Counted from the stretch's first letter, positions 8,667-17,851 are shown. The stretch: 61,675 bases of DNA from Pseudomonadota bacterium (GCA_022709365.1 JAKLIY010000024.1:1-61675); one strand, 5' to 3'. Numbers and translations: made by a program. Notes: generated by a model from the sequence alone, not told the origin.

Positions 8667-9221
8667 TCAAGGCCAGTACCGTGCCTTTTCGGGAAAAATC
8701 CACCGCACCCCGCCCCGTGGGTCCGGCTGGTCGCCACGGTAGCGGGGAATCAGATGCACATGCAGATGCGATAAGGTCTGTCCGGCAGCCGGACCGTCAT
8801 TGATCCCGATATTGAACCCATCCGGATGAAACTCGTCCAGCAACGCCGTCCGGGCGCGCACCAGCATCTGCCCCAGTTCCACCCATTCCACCATGGTCAG
8901 CCCAAACAGCGAAGCGACATGCCGACGCGGGATCAACAAGGTATGCCCCAGCGACACCGGTAAAGCGTCGCGCACCACGCGAATGCGCTCGGTGGTCTGC
9001 ACAATCCGCTCTGGCGGCAGGCTGCAAAACGGACATCTTCCGCTGCCGCCTACCGTACCGCCGGATGGCGCCGCACCCGCCTCCACTGATCCACCGGCTT
9101 GATCCAATGCGATGAAGACCACCGCCACGCGGCGCTGGCGTAACGACTCTGGAATCGCGATGCTCTCCGGAGCCTCTTCAAGCATCAGGCGAAAGGCGTC
9201 CATCATTTGCTCCTGGCCCAT
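8667..9221 (-). CDS. HIT family protein with N-terminal extension
   Basis: Histidine-triad nucleotide hydrolase/transferase, 184 aa. The HIT core starts near residue 63 (CPFCSLP) and carries the active-site triad HLHVHLIP near residue 150. Its closest likely relatives are bacterial Ap4A-hydrolase-like or FHIT-like proteins. The first ~42 residues (MMDAFRLMLEEAPESIAIP...) are not part of the HIT fold. They look like the short orphan antitoxin-like peptides in which a PESL.QRRVEVV segment recurs. A start nearer residue 60 cannot be excluded, but no better initiator is evident. It is divergent from rpe. Confidence 0.82.
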   Translation of the reverse strand: MGQEQMMDAFRLMLEEAPESIAIPESLRQRRVAVVFIALDQAGGSVEAGAAPSGGTVGGSGRCPFCSLPPERIVQTTERIRVVRDALPVSLGHTLLIPRRHVASLFGLTMVEWVELGQMLVRARTALLDEFHPDGFNIGINDGPAAGQTLSHLHVHLIPRYRGDQPDPRGGVRWIFPEKARYWP

Positions 9222-9310
9222 GTCGAAACCTCCCAGGTGGCCGGTTTCAGAAATCTTCGATGACTTTGATAGTATAGTTGCGATTGCTCAATCAGGAGGG
9301 TTGCCAAGCC

Positions 9311-9985
9311 ATGCGGAATTATCTGATCGCCCCGTCCATTTTATCCGCCGACTTCGCCCGGCTCGGCGAGGAAGTGGACGCCGTGCTGGCGGCGGGTGCG
9401 GACTGGGTTCATTTCGATGTCATGGATAACCATTACGTCCCCAATCTGACCGTCGGCCCCATTGTCTGCGAAGCGCTGCGCAAGCATGGCGTCACGGCCC
9501 CCATTGATGCGCATCTGATGATCAAACCGGTGGACCGCATCATCCCCGACTTCGCCGCCGCTGGCGCGACCTACATCACTTTCCATCCCGAAGCCAGCGA
9601 CCACATCGACCGCAGTCTCCAACATATCCGCGATTGCGGTTGTAAATCCGGGCTGGTGTTCAATCCGGCCACCCCGCTGGACTGCCTCAAATACGTCATG
9701 GACAAGGTGGACTTGGTGTTGCTGATGGCGGTCAATCCCGGCTTCGGCGGTCAGAGCTTCATCAACGGCACGCTGAACAAGTTGCGCGAGGTCCGCTGCC
9801 TGATCGATAACAGTGGTTATGCCGTGCGCCTGGAAGTGGACGGCGGTGTCAAAATCGACAATATCCGCGCCATCGCCAAGGCTGGAGCCGATACTTTCGT
9901 CGCCGGTTCGGCGATCTTCAACAGCCCCGACTACCGAGCCACCCTCGCCGCTCTGCGCACGGAACTGGCTCAAGCAGATTGCTAA
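9311..9985 (+). CDS. rpe: Ribulose-phosphate 3-epimerase
   Basis: Interconverts ribulose 5-phosphate and xylulose 5-phosphate in the pentose phosphate pathway (cytosolic TIM barrel). The family signatures are clear: [16 protein letters not shown] at the N-terminus, [28 protein letters not shown] and the phosphate-binding VDGGV...[14 protein letters not shown] start at ATG 9311 (224 aa) and not at 9278 because AGGAGG lies 11 bp upstream and the shorter form matches the family's usual N-terminus. First gene of rpe-gph-trpE, a conserved gammaproteobacterial order. Confidence 0.95.
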   Translation: MRNYLIAPSILSADFARLGEEVDAVLAAGADWVHFDVMDNHYVPNLTVGPIVCEALRKHGVTAPIDAHLMIKPVDRIIPDFAAAGATYITFHPEASDHIDRSLQHIRDCGCKSGLVFNPATPLDCLKYVMDKVDLVLLMAVNPGFGGQSFINGTLNKLREVRCLIDNSGYAVRLEVDGGVKIDNIRAIAKAGADTFVAGSAIFNSPDYRATLAALRTELAQADC

Positions 9986-9987
9986 CC

Positions 9988-10668
9988 ATGTTTGAAAACA
10001 TCACTGCGGTTTTTTTCGATCTCGACGGCACCCTGGTCGATAGCGTTCCCGACCTGACCGCCGCTATTAACATCATGCTCCAGCAACTCGGCTTACCGAA
10101 GCGTGAGGAAGCGCAGGTGCGTACCTGGGTCGGCAATGGCATGGACAACCTGATCCGTCGCGCCCTGGTCGGCGATATGGACGGCAGCCGGGCTAGTTCC
10201 GAACTGTTCGCCTGCGCCAAGCCGCTCTATAAAGCGGCTTACGCTGACCACATCAGCGTCTACAGCGCCCTTTATCCCGGCACCCGCGATGGACTCACCG
10301 CATTGTGCGCGGCCCGCATCCCCATGGCTTGTGTGACGAACAAACCTGCCGAATTCGCCCGGCCCCTGCTGGATCGGCTGGGCATTGGCGAATTCTTTAC
10401 CACCGTAGTCGGCGGCGAATGTACGCCGAATCCCAAGCCCGCTCCCGACGCCCTGCTGCTGTGTGCCGAACGGTTGAGCGTTTCGATCACCCAAGGACTC
10501 ATGGTCGGCGATTCCCTGAACGACGTGGGCGCCGCCCGCAACGCCGGTTGTCCGGTGGTGTGCGTTCCCTACGGTTACAATCATGGCTATGACATCCGCG
10601 ACGCCCAACCCGACGCCGTGATCGACTCCATCGCCGATCTGCCCGCCTTGCTGGTGAACATCGCCTGA
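9988..10668 (+). CDS. gph: Phosphoglycolate phosphatase
   Basis: HAD-superfamily hydrolase, 226 aa, that dephosphorylates 2-phosphoglycolate. HAD motif I is [15 protein letters not shown] at residues 8-22, motif II is the CVTNKP segment, and motif IV is [18 protein letters not shown] lysine-containing KPAPD segment provides motif III. The start is ATG 9988, two bases after the rpe stop; a TTG in frame at 9979 would overlap rpe and is less likely. Gene neighbours (rpe upstream, trpE 10 bp downstream) match the conserved cluster. Confidence 0.93.
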   Translation: MFENITAVFFDLDGTLVDSVPDLTAAINIMLQQLGLPKREEAQVRTWVGNGMDNLIRRALVGDMDGSRASSELFACAKPLYKAAYADHISVYSALYPGTRDGLTALCAARIPMACVTNKPAEFARPLLDRLGIGEFFTTVVGGECTPNPKPAPDALLLCAERLSVSITQGLMVGDSLNDVGAARNAGCPVVCVPYGYNHGYDIRDAQPDAVIDSIADLPALLVNIA

Positions 10669-10678
10669 GCGCCCCCTC

Positions 10679-12184
10679 ATGACCCCGAACGACTTCAAAC
10701 GCCTGGTCGACGAAGGTTTCAACCGTATTCCCGTCGCTCGTGAAGTGCTGGCCGATCTCGACACGCCACTCAGCACCTATCTGAAGCTGGCTGACGCGCC
10801 CTACAGCTATCTGCTCGAATCGGTGCAGGGCGGCGAGAAATGGGGGCGTTATTCGATCATCGGCCTGCCCTGCCGCAAGATCATCCGGGTGCGTGGTCAA
10901 CGGATTACCGTGGAACATGCCGGGGAAATCGTCGAAGCGCTGACTGTCCCGGACCCGCTGGCCTGGATTCAGGATTTCCAAAATCGCTACCGGGTGCCCG
11001 CTACGGGCGAAGGCTTGCCGCGCTTCATCGGCGGACTGGTCGGCTACTTCGGCTATGACACCATCCGTTATATCGAACCGAAACTGGCGCAGAATCCCAA
11101 TCCCGATCCGCTGGATAACCCGGACATCCTGCTGCTGGTCTCCGAAGATTTGGTGGTGTTCGACAATCTGGCCGGGCGGCTGTACCTGATCACCCTGGTC
11201 GATCCGGCAGTGGAGCGCGCCTACGCTCGCGCCCAGTTGCGACTGGATCAATGGGTGGCGCGGTTGCGCGAAGGACGCTCACTGTACACACCCGCGAATC
11301 CTCGCCCGGACGCCGGGCCGGTCGAGTTCGTCTCCGGCTTCACCCAGGACGGTTTCGAGAACGCGGTGCGGCGAATCAAGGACTATATCCTGGCCGGCGA
11401 CTGTATGCAGGTGGTGCTGTCGCAGCGACTCAGCGCGCCGTTCCGCGCCGCGCCGCTGGATTTGTACCGGGCGCTGCGCGGGCTGAATCCCTCGCCGTAC
11501 ATGTACTTTCTGAATCTGGGCGATTTCCACATCATCGGCTCCTCGCCAGAGATTCTGGCGCGGTTGGAGGACGGTTTGCTGACCGTTCGGCCCATCGCCG
11601 GCACCCGGCAGCGCGGTGCAACCGAGGAACAGGATCGAGCGCTGGAGGCGGAGTTGCTGGCTGATCCCAAGGAATTGGCGGAACATCTGATGTTGATCGA
11701 TCTGGGACGCAATGACGTGGGCCGGGTCAGTGAAATTGGCAGCGTTACGTTGACCGAAAAAATGGCGGTTGAACGCTATTCCCATGTCATGCATATCGTC
11801 TCCAACGTCAACGGTCGGCTGCGCCCTGAACTGAGCGTTCTGGATGCGCTGCGGGCGACCTTCCCGGCGGGTACGGTCAGCGGCGCGCCCAAGATTCGCG
11901 CCATGCAGATTATTGATGAACTGGAGCCGGTCAAACGCGGGGTCTACGCCGGGGCGGTCGGATACCTGTCCTGGTCAGGCAATATGGACACCGCCATCGC
12001 CATCCGCACTGCCGTCCTCAAGGATGGCGTGCTACATGTCCAGGCGGGAGCCGGCATCGTTGCTGATTCCGTGCCGGAAAATGAATGGGAAGAAACCATG
12101 AACAAGGGCCGCGCCTTGTTCCGGGCGGCGACGCTGGCGGAACAGGGACTGGATGAACCGAGAGCGGTTGACAAAACGCTGTAG
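10679..12184 (+). CDS. trpE: Anthranilate synthase component I
   Basis: Converts chorismate to anthranilate with TrpG-supplied ammonia, the first step of tryptophan synthesis. The 501-aa length is normal. The N-terminal domain carries the regulatory LLES...GRYSIIG segment typical of Trp feedback binding. The chorismate-binding domain contains [46 protein letters not shown] and [10 protein letters not shown]. trpG does not follow directly. The small gene downstream is unrelated. Confidence 0.95.
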   Translation: MTPNDFKRLVDEGFNRIPVAREVLADLDTPLSTYLKLADAPYSYLLESVQGGEKWGRYSIIGLPCRKIIRVRGQRITVEHAGEIVEALTVPDPLAWIQDFQNRYRVPATGEGLPRFIGGLVGYFGYDTIRYIEPKLAQNPNPDPLDNPDILLLVSEDLVVFDNLAGRLYLITLVDPAVERAYARAQLRLDQWVARLREGRSLYTPANPRPDAGPVEFVSGFTQDGFENAVRRIKDYILAGDCMQVVLSQRLSAPFRAAPLDLYRALRGLNPSPYMYFLNLGDFHIIGSSPEILARLEDGLLTVRPIAGTRQRGATEEQDRALEAELLADPKELAEHLMLIDLGRNDVGRVSEIGSVTLTEKMAVERYSHVMHIVSNVNGRLRPELSVLDALRATFPAGTVSGAPKIRAMQIIDELEPVKRGVYAGAVGYLSWSGNMDTAIAIRTAVLKDGVLHVQAGAGIVADSVPENEWEETMNKGRALFRAATLAEQGLDEPRAVDKTL

Positions 12185-12203
12185 AAACACTGAGAGGTGG
12201 ATC

Positions 12204-12428
12204 ATGGAAACATCGCTGTTATGGATCGGTCGTCTGGCGGGAGCGCTGGGTGTCTTGCTGAGTCTGATCGCGGTTGGCGCACGGCTGGCCGGCGCGTTCT
12301 GGATTGCCGGGTTTCAGGCTGGGACGTTGTTGCAGGCGGGTATAGCATCGATGGTTCTCGGCTGTCTGGCGCATTTGGTCGTATTGACTGCCCGGTTCGG
12401 CGGCGAAAAACAGCCGCCAAGATCATAG
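12204..12428 (+). CDS. Small two-helix membrane protein
   Basis: A 74-aa protein of unknown function. Two hydrophobic helices (about residues 5-27 and 33-60) are separated by a short turn and followed by a basic tail. ATG 12204 follows a GAGAGGTGG Shine-Dalgarno-like sequence 4-12 bp upstream. A longer frame from 12153 would overlap trpE and lacks such a site. Its position 19 bp after trpE suggests co-transcription, but no functional link is visible. Confidence 0.65.
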   Translation: METSLLWIGRLAGALGVLLSLIAVGARLAGAFWIAGFQAGTLLQAGIASMVLGCLAHLVVLTARFGGEKQPPRS

Positions 12429-12466
12429 CGTTCAGTCCTTCCCATAACTGTTCTTCTCCCACCCTG

Positions 12467-12490
12467 GCCCTCCCTCACACGGGGGAGGGC
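12467..12490. terminator. GC-rich hairpin after the trpE operon
   Basis: GCCCTCCC, a six-base loop, then GGGGGAGGGC form a strong stem of the GC-rich palindromic repeat type found several times in this window. It lies 39 bp after the small membrane protein gene. There is no long U tract, so termination is plausible but unproven. Confidence 0.5.
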
Positions 12491-12650
12491 GTCTTGTAAT
12501 GCTTGACTGGGCAGTGAGTGGGTAGTTGCAGGCGAGTGATTGGCGAGGAAGCGATGGTCGGAGGTCTGATCGCCGGATAAGTCGTTCTTGATCATTTTTA
12601 TGAAGCGCGAAGCGCGAGGAATTGGTGCGCCAGCTTTGGTTGCAACGTCT

Positions 12651-13082
12651 ATGATCATCGTCACGCCCGCTATCCAGATTGACGAAAACGAACTGCAATT
12701 CCAGTTCAAACTGGCGTCCGGCCCCGGCGGCCAGAACGTCAACAAGGTCGCCACCGCAGCGGAACTGCGTTTCAATGCTGCGCATTCCTCAGCGCTGCCG
12801 GATGAAGTGCGGGCGCGGTTGTTCACATTGGCCGGGAGCCGCATGAACAAGGACGGGGAACTGCTCATTACCGCCCGGCGCTTTCGCAGCCAGGAACGCA
12901 ACCGCCAGGATGCCATTGATCGCCTGGTTGCCCTGATTCAGAAAGCAGCGGAAATTCCCAAGCCCAGGTTGAAACTGAAGCCCTCTCGCGCCGCCAAACA
13001 GCGCCGGGTGGCCGAGAAGCGGCGTGTTGGGGAAAAGAAGCAGACCCGCCGACCTGCCGGATCATCCGGGGATGACGAATGA
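12651..13082 (+). CDS. arfB: Ribosome-rescue peptidyl-tRNA hydrolase ArfB
   Basis: Releases peptides from stalled, stop-less ribosomes. The 143-aa protein has the class-I release-factor GGQ motif (SGPGGQNVNKVATA) near residue 28 and a long basic C-terminal tail (KPSRAAKQRRVAEKRR), which in ArfB inserts into the empty mRNA channel. I start at ATG 12651 (MIIVTPAIQIDENEL) because it matches the family's usual N-terminus; an in-frame ATG at 12588 would add 21 unrelated residues. Its stop overlaps the start of the next gene (ATGA). Confidence 0.92.
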   Translation: MIIVTPAIQIDENELQFQFKLASGPGGQNVNKVATAAELRFNAAHSSALPDEVRARLFTLAGSRMNKDGELLITARRFRSQERNRQDAIDRLVALIQKAAEIPKPRLKLKPSRAAKQRRVAEKRRVGEKKQTRRPAGSSGDDE

Positions 13083-14578
13083 TGATCCTGACCACGATAG
13101 CCGAGGATTTGCGCTGGCTCTACTACATCCTGGCGCTGATGCTAGCGCTGGCGGCGCTGGGCGGGCTGATCCTGCTGAATATCTATCGTCTGAACCGCCG
13201 CTTGCGCCGCGAAGTGCAGGAGCGCCGGAGCGCCGAAGCCAAGTTCCGGGGATTGGTCGAGCAGTCCTTGGCGGGAATCTACATCATCCAGAATGAGCAA
13301 TTCGTCTATGTCAATCCCAAGTTTGCCGAGATTTTTGGCTATGCACCGAAGGACATGATCGACCGGATGGGACCGTGCAACCTGACCACAGAGGCGGACC
13401 GGGAGCAGCTTCGGGAAATCCTGCGGCGCTGTCCCGGCGAGCGCGACACGATCCACTACACTTTCGGCGCGATCCGCCAGGAGGGTTCGCTGATCGATAT
13501 CGAGGTCAATGGTAAATCGGTGGAATACGAAGGACGCCCGGCGATCACTGGTGTAGCGCTGGATATCACCGAGCAGAACCGCGTCCGGCAGCAACTCAAT
13601 TACCTGGCGTTCTATGATCCGCTCACGGATTTACCCAACCGGGCGCTGTTTTTCGACCGTTTGGGTCAGGCGCTGGCGCACAGCCGACGTGTTGAGGAAC
13701 CGTTTGCCCTGCTCATGCTGGATTTAGACGGTTTCAAAGCGGTCAATGACGCTTACGGCCACGAAACCGGCGACGCCTTGCTAGTAGCAGTAGGACAACG
13801 GCTGCGCGCCTGTGTCCGTGAATCCGACACCGTGGCGCGGATGGGCGGCGATGAATTCACTTTGCTCTTGCGCAACCTCCAGGAAGTCGCAAATGCCCCG
13901 CTGGTGGCCGAGAAGATCCTCGCCGCGCTGGCCGAACCGTTGGTGCTGCGCGGTCATGAATGTCAGGTGAGTGCCAGCATCGGCATCTGCATCGCGCTGC
14001 AGGACGGGAACGATATGGAGACCTTGCTGGGCCGCACCGACGCGGCGATGTACCAGAGCAAGGCGCGAGGCAAGAATACCTACACCTGCTATCAGTCCAC
14101 ACTCAAAACCATCCGACCGGCGAAGACCACTTTTCTGGAATGGAGCGAGGAACTCTGCGTTGGGGTGCCGGTGATTGACGAACAACACGCCCGATTGGCG
14201 ACGCTACTGAATCGGATTAACGACGCGCTGAAGACGGGGCAGGGCCAGGAGAGCGTCATGCTGCGGTTTGAGGAGCTGATCGCCTTCACCCGTTATCACT
14301 TTGAGACCGAGGAACGGTTCATGGACGAGTACGGCTATGCAGACGCCGTCCTGCATAAGCAGACGCATCGCAAACTGCTCGATGATCTGCTCAGTATCCA
14401 GCGCCAATCCGACAGCACCAGCCTGATGCTGACCTTGCGGACGCTCAAGGACTGGCTGAGCCGGCATATCACCGATAGCGACCGCCGCCTCGGGGAGGCG
14501 CTCATCGCTAGTGGGGCGATGAATCCTTTTGATCAGCGCGGAATGTCCAGCACCGCCTCCAGTCCGCCCCCCGGATGA
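13079..14578 (+). CDS. Membrane PAS-GGDEF-bacteriohemerythrin diguanylate cyclase
   Basis: A 499-aa signalling protein. One N-terminal membrane helix (residues about 15-37) is followed by a coiled stretch, a PAS domain (about 55-180) and a GGDEF domain. The active site is intact (GGDEF at residues 256-260) and the inhibitory I-site RESD lies five residues before it, so the domain should make c-di-GMP and be product-inhibited. The C-terminal 130 residues are a bacteriohemerythrin with a full iron-ligand set (IDEQH, RYHFETEE, HKQTH, SRHITDSD). That suggests cyclase activity controlled by O2 or the redox state of a di-iron site, as known for hemerythrin-GGDEF proteins in other bacteria. It overlaps arfB by ATGA and, tail to tail, the histidine kinase gene by 46 bp. 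Confidence 0.9.
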   Translation: MMILTTIAEDLRWLYYILALMLALAALGGLILLNIYRLNRRLRREVQERRSAEAKFRGLVEQSLAGIYIIQNEQFVYVNPKFAEIFGYAPKDMIDRMGPCNLTTEADREQLREILRRCPGERDTIHYTFGAIRQEGSLIDIEVNGKSVEYEGRPAITGVALDITEQNRVRQQLNYLAFYDPLTDLPNRALFFDRLGQALAHSRRVEEPFALLMLDLDGFKAVNDAYGHETGDALLVAVGQRLRACVRESDTVARMGGDEFTLLLRNLQEVANAPLVAEKILAALAEPLVLRGHECQVSASIGICIALQDGNDMETLLGRTDAAMYQSKARGKNTYTCYQSTLKTIRPAKTTFLEWSEELCVGVPVIDEQHARLATLLNRINDALKTGQGQESVMLRFEELIAFTRYHFETEERFMDEYGYADAVLHKQTHRKLLDDLLSIQRQSDSTSLMLTLRTLKDWLSRHITDSDRRLGEALIASGAMNPFDQRGMSSTASSPPPG

Positions 14579-15954
14579 TTGCGCAAAATCAACTCACCGC
14601 CATGGGCGCGAGCGATGTTGCGGGCAATGCTCAACCCCAGCCCGGTACCGCCGGTATCACGGCTGCGCGAACTTTCCAGCCGGTAGAACGGTTCAAACAC
14701 CCGCTCCAATTCAGTCGTGGGAATGCCGGGGCCATGATCGCGAATCGTCAGAACCAGTCGATCGGGTCGATCCATCACCTTGATTTCCGCACGCTGTCCA
14801 TACTTCAGCGCATTATCCACCAAATTAGTTAAGCAGCGCTTCAACGCCAGCAACCGGCAGCGCAGCGGCTGGCGAGCTAAACCATGGATTTGCACCTCAT
14901 GGCTGGCATCCTCGGCGTCTTCCCGCAGGGCATCCAGCAGAGCGTTGATATCCACTGACGCGACCGGTTCGGCATCCTCGCCGCTGCGCAGGAAATCCAG
15001 CGACGCCTGCGCCATACGCTGCATATCATCAAGATCAGCCTGAAATTTTTCCCGCAACGGTGACTCTTCCAGCAACTCGGCGCGCAACCGTAGCCGGGTG
15101 ATCGGTGTTTTCAGATCGTGGGACACGGCAGCGAGAATGCGGTTACGGTCTTCGAGATAGCCGATCAGCCGCTCCTGCATGGTGTTGAACGCATGAGCGG
15201 CGCGCTGGACTTCCAGTGGCCCGATTTCCGGCAGTGGCGGATGACGGATGTCGCGACCCAGTTCCGCAGCGGCATGAGCCAGCACGGTCAGCGGACGGGT
15301 CAGGGCGCGCACCGCCCAAGCAGCCAGCAGCGCTACCGACGCCAGCAACACGACCAAGATCAACAGCAACCGGGCCGGCCAGGCGATAATATCTTCGGGG
15401 AGCGTCTGCTGGAACGTCACCGTCGCCCCATCCCGCAAACGCACCTGCACCACAAAATTCCGCAAGCCCATCATCATGGCGTGCATCCGCCAGCGCGGTG
15501 GCCGTTCAGCCCGGTCGGACGGCGGGGGACGATCCGGATCAAACCAGGGCGGGCGATCCGGTCGCGGCGGGGGTGGCGGTAGATCGTCGTTGATTTCCAA
15601 TTGAAACGGGCGATCCGGTCCCAGTTGACGCTTCAACAGGGCGCGGAACAGCGTGGTGTGATAACGCTCATCCGGGACCGTTTCCGTTTGCCAAGGCAAA
15701 TCGAGACTCAACCGGGTCGGCGGCAAATCCAGCGCCGTAACCAGTCGCCGACGCTCATGTTCATCGTCCAGCGTATCCAGCAAATTCACAATGGCGGCGA
15801 TCCGTTGAGCGACATGCCCCCCAATGGCTTGGTAAAGCGCCTGGTCGCGGTCCTGCAACAGAATAGCGGCGCTGAGCAGTTGGGCGATGATCAGTCCGCC
15901 GGTCAGGAACAGGGTCAGCCGGCCAAACAGGGATTGCGGCAACAGGCGACGCAT
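14533..15954 (-). CDS. Sensor histidine kinase
   Basis: EnvZ/RstB-like membrane kinase, 473 aa. TM1 (about 10-32) and TM2 (about 192-214) bracket a periplasmic domain with a striking proline-rich stretch (DDLPPPPPRPDRPP). HAMP, HisKA (AAVSHDLKTPITRLR, phospho-acceptor His) and HATPase_c follow, with N box DNALKYG, G1 DHGPGIP and G2 GGTGLGLS. The ATG at 15954 overlaps the response-regulator stop by one base (TGATG), so the two are translationally coupled. The last 46 bp overlap the 3' end of the diguanylate cyclase gene on the other strand. The signal sensed is not evident. Confidence 0.9.
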   Translation of the reverse strand: MRRLLPQSLFGRLTLFLTGGLIIAQLLSAAILLQDRDQALYQAIGGHVAQRIAAIVNLLDTLDDEHERRRLVTALDLPPTRLSLDLPWQTETVPDERYHTTLFRALLKRQLGPDRPFQLEINDDLPPPPPRPDRPPWFDPDRPPPSDRAERPPRWRMHAMMMGLRNFVVQVRLRDGATVTFQQTLPEDIIAWPARLLLILVVLLASVALLAAWAVRALTRPLTVLAHAAAELGRDIRHPPLPEIGPLEVQRAAHAFNTMQERLIGYLEDRNRILAAVSHDLKTPITRLRLRAELLEESPLREKFQADLDDMQRMAQASLDFLRSGEDAEPVASVDINALLDALREDAEDASHEVQIHGLARQPLRCRLLALKRCLTNLVDNALKYGQRAEIKVMDRPDRLVLTIRDHGPGIPTTELERVFEPFYRLESSRSRDTGGTGLGLSIARNIARAHGGELILRNHPGGGLEAVLDIPR

Positions 15955-16685
15955 CAATATTCCGGGCTGACCTGCACGGTCAGCAAGTAACCCTCGTTGC
16001 GGACGGTCTTGATCATGGCGGCTTCACGGGGATCATCGCGTAAGCGACGGCGCAGGCGGCTGACCTGCACATCAATACTGCGGTCAAACGGCGCAGCTTC
16101 GCGACCTTGGGTGAAATCCAGCAGTTGATCGCGGTTTAACACCCGCTGCGGATGTTCCAAAAACACCCGCAATAGCCGATATTCGCTGGCCCCCAGCGGG
16201 ATCAACACCCCATCCGGGGCGATTAATTGACGAGCGGCCACGTCTAATGACCAGCCGGCGAAATGGAAGCGTTTGACCTCGCCTGGTTCGCCTACCGGAT
16301 TGCGACTGCGCCGCAGTACCCCTTTGATGCGCGCCAGTAATTCACGGGGATTAAATGGCTTGGGCAGATAATCATCTGCGCCCATTTCCAGGCCGACAAT
16401 GCGGTCGGTGTCGTCGCCCCGAGCGGTCAGCATGATGATCGGCATCCGGGAACGGGCGCGCAGATTGCGGCACAGCGCCAGCCCGTCGTCACCGGGCAGC
16501 ATCAAATCGAGGATGACCAGATCGACCGGCTCACGCTCCAGCGCCGCCCACAGGCCGCGCCCGTCCGCTACCGCGCTGACCCGGAACTCGTTGCGGCCCA
16601 GATAATCCGTCAGCAGCTCACGCAAACCGGGGTCGTCATCGACAATGAGAAGATGGTCGCTCATGGGATCGGGGGATTGGGCCAT
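15954..16685 (-). CDS. OmpR-family response regulator
   Basis: Partner of the adjacent kinase, 243 aa. The receiver domain has the acidic pocket (IVDDDPG), the phospho-acceptor Asp in LVILDLMLPGDDG, T (MLTARGDD) and K (LPKPF). The C-terminal winged helix of the OmpR/PhoB type ends with SIDVQVSRLRRRLRDDP...VRNEGYLL. ATG 16685 gives seven extra residues over the in-frame ATG at 16664, and either could be used. The gene is divergent from the Uma2 gene. Confidence 0.92.
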   Translation of the reverse strand: MAQSPDPMSDHLLIVDDDPGLRELLTDYLGRNEFRVSAVADGRGLWAALEREPVDLVILDLMLPGDDGLALCRNLRARSRMPIIMLTARGDDTDRIVGLEMGADDYLPKPFNPRELLARIKGVLRRSRNPVGEPGEVKRFHFAGWSLDVAARQLIAPDGVLIPLGASEYRLLRVFLEHPQRVLNRDQLLDFTQGREAAPFDRSIDVQVSRLRRRLRDDPREAAMIKTVRNEGYLLTVQVSPEY

Positions 16686-16743
16686 TTGGCAAGGAAAGTG
16701 GCGGAATTGTAGACTGTTTATTGACCGGAAAGACGGACGATCG

Positions 16744-16771
16744 TTGACACGGCGGGGAAAGGGTCTAACGT
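16744..16771 (+). promoter_or_regulatory. Candidate sigma-70 promoter for the Uma2 gene
   Basis: A perfect TTGACA (-35) at 16744-16749 is followed, 16 bp later, by a weak TAACGT (-10) at 16766-16771. It lies 29 bp before ATG 16800. The -35 match is strong and the -10 is poor. Confidence 0.35.
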
Positions 16772-16799
16772 TTGCGCGAATTCAAGATGGGGAACGGAC

Positions 16800-17381
16800 A
16801 TGCTGCGAACTGCCCTTGCGGAAAAATTGACTTCGGGTGATTCACTGTATGAGCAACTACTGGCCCTGCCGGAGTCGGTGGTCGGCGAGATCATTGCCGG
16901 CCAGCTCTACACCCAGGCTCGGCCCGCCGGACGGCACACGCTAGCGCATTCCGGGTTGCATGGCGAAATCGATGGCCCCTTTCAAAAAGGCCGGGGCGGT
17001 CCAGGCAACTGGTGGATTCTTATCGAGCCGGAAATCCACTTTGTACGCGATCAGGAAGTGGTGGTTCCCGATTTGGCCGGCTGGCGTCGGGAACGGATGC
17101 CGACGTTGCCCGAGGATCATCGCTTTGAAATCACCCCTGATTGGGTCTGCGAAGTCCTCTCCCCCAGCACTGCCCGCAAGGATCGGGCGTTGAAAATGCC
17201 TCTCTACGCCCGCTTTGGCGTCCCTGATCTTTGGCTGTTGGATCCGATGGCGCGCACTCTGGAAGCGTTTGAGCTGCGCGACGGCCACTGGGTTTTGGAA
17301 GTCGTCTTCCAAAACGAAGAGATGGTCGCCGCCGCGCCCTTCGCCGCCGCGCCCTTTTCCTTGGCGGTTCTGTGGGGTTGA
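16800..17381 (+). CDS. Uma2 family (DUF820) PD-(D/E)XK endonuclease-like protein
   Basis: A 193-aa protein of the Uma2 family, which is common in cyanobacteria and environmental proteobacteria. Conserved parts are the ELIAGQLY-like segment (GEIIAGQLYTQARP), IEPEIHF followed by VVPDLAGWRRER, and CEVLSPSTARKDRALKMPLYARFGVPDLWLLDP, which hold the PD-ExK-type D, E and K. The cellular role of the family is unknown. Its TGA stop forms the first three bases of the left attachment core of the integrated element, so the element sits exactly at the gene's 3' end without changing the protein. Confidence 0.85.
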   Translation: MLRTALAEKLTSGDSLYEQLLALPESVVGEIIAGQLYTQARPAGRHTLAHSGLHGEIDGPFQKGRGGPGNWWILIEPEIHFVRDQEVVVPDLAGWRRERMPTLPEDHRFEITPDWVCEVLSPSTARKDRALKMPLYARFGVPDLWLLDPMARTLEAFELRDGHWVLEVVFQNEEMVAAAPFAAAPFSLAVLWG

Positions 17382-17398
17382 TACAATTTGTTACAAAA
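17379..17398 (+). other. attL core
   Basis: TGATACAATTTGTTACAAAA, identical to 26454-26473. The first three bases are the stop codon of the Uma2 gene. The core holds a short dyad (TTTGT-TACAAA) suited to integrase crossover. Confidence 0.8.
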
Positions 17399-17469
17399 CT
17401 ACCGGCGCAAAATGCGCTTTTCTCCTTGTGTAATCAGTCGATTGCAGCGCCGCGTTTTTTGATCATTTG

Positions 17470-17500
17470 AACGGGTCGCTGTTGGGTCGCTACCGGGCGG
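17470..17500 (+). repeat. Left arm-type repeat near attL
   Basis: AACGGGTCGCT, two variable bases, then TGGGTCGCTACCGGGCGG. The same 31-bp sequence with only those two bases changed lies at 26328-26358 in the same orientation. Each copy holds GGGTCGCT twice. The copies lie 72 bp inside attL and 96 bp inside attR, as expected for integrase arm-binding or recombination-directionality sites. Confidence 0.65.
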
Positions 17501-17520
17501 GTGATGGAACAGAAAAAAAG

Positions 17521-17700
17521 TTATCCGGGCCTTGCCTGTTCCATCAGTTCCAAACACTGGTGTTTAGCCAGTTGCTCTTCGTCGTTTCGGGCCGGGGTCG
17601 CGGCAATGCGCCGATACGTTTCCCGCCAGCGCTCTAAATCCGCACGTCGCCGGGCGGCGTTCACCTGTTGCCGCGCTCGTTCAAGGTGAAGGGCGGTCAT
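17521..17700 (-). CDS. 59-aa hypothetical, last gene of the element
   Basis: ATG 17700 to TAA 17521 encodes MTALHLERARQQVNAARRR..., rich in Arg, Glu and Ala and probably one long helix plus a short tail. It overlaps the 3' end of the preceding tiny ORF by 20 bp in another frame, which is common in compact phage operons. No family is recognised. The position at the end of the leftward array, just inside attL, supports it being real. Confidence 0.5.
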   Translation of the reverse strand: MTALHLERARQQVNAARRRADLERWRETYRRIAATPARNDEEQLAKHQCLELMEQARPG

Positions 17701-17842
17701 CGTGAGCGAGTTCCTTCAGCGCTTTCGCCAGTTGCCGATCAATATGCCGTTTGCGGAATTCATCGGCGGCCTGGGCGCGGGCTGATTGACTGTTCAGGAT
17801 GCGTGCGGCATTGGCGCGCTTATCGTGGTGTGAGGGTTTCAA
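17681..17842 (-). CDS. 53-aa hypothetical basic protein
   Basis: A TTG start at 17842 gives MKPSHHDKRANAARILNSQ..., 53 aa, highly charged and probably helical. It lies 9 bp after the 102-aa gene. The start codon is weak and no clear Shine-Dalgarno is seen, so this is a tentative call based on codon pattern and packing between neighbours. Confidence 0.35.
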   Translation of the reverse strand: MKPSHHDKRANAARILNSQSARAQAADEFRKRHIDRQLAKALKELAHDDRPSP

Positions 17843-17851
17843 GGTTAAGTT

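Noticed and set aside
12153..12203. Upstream extension of the small membrane protein
   Set aside because: It would overlap trpE and lacks a ribosome-binding site, whereas ATG 12204 has one.
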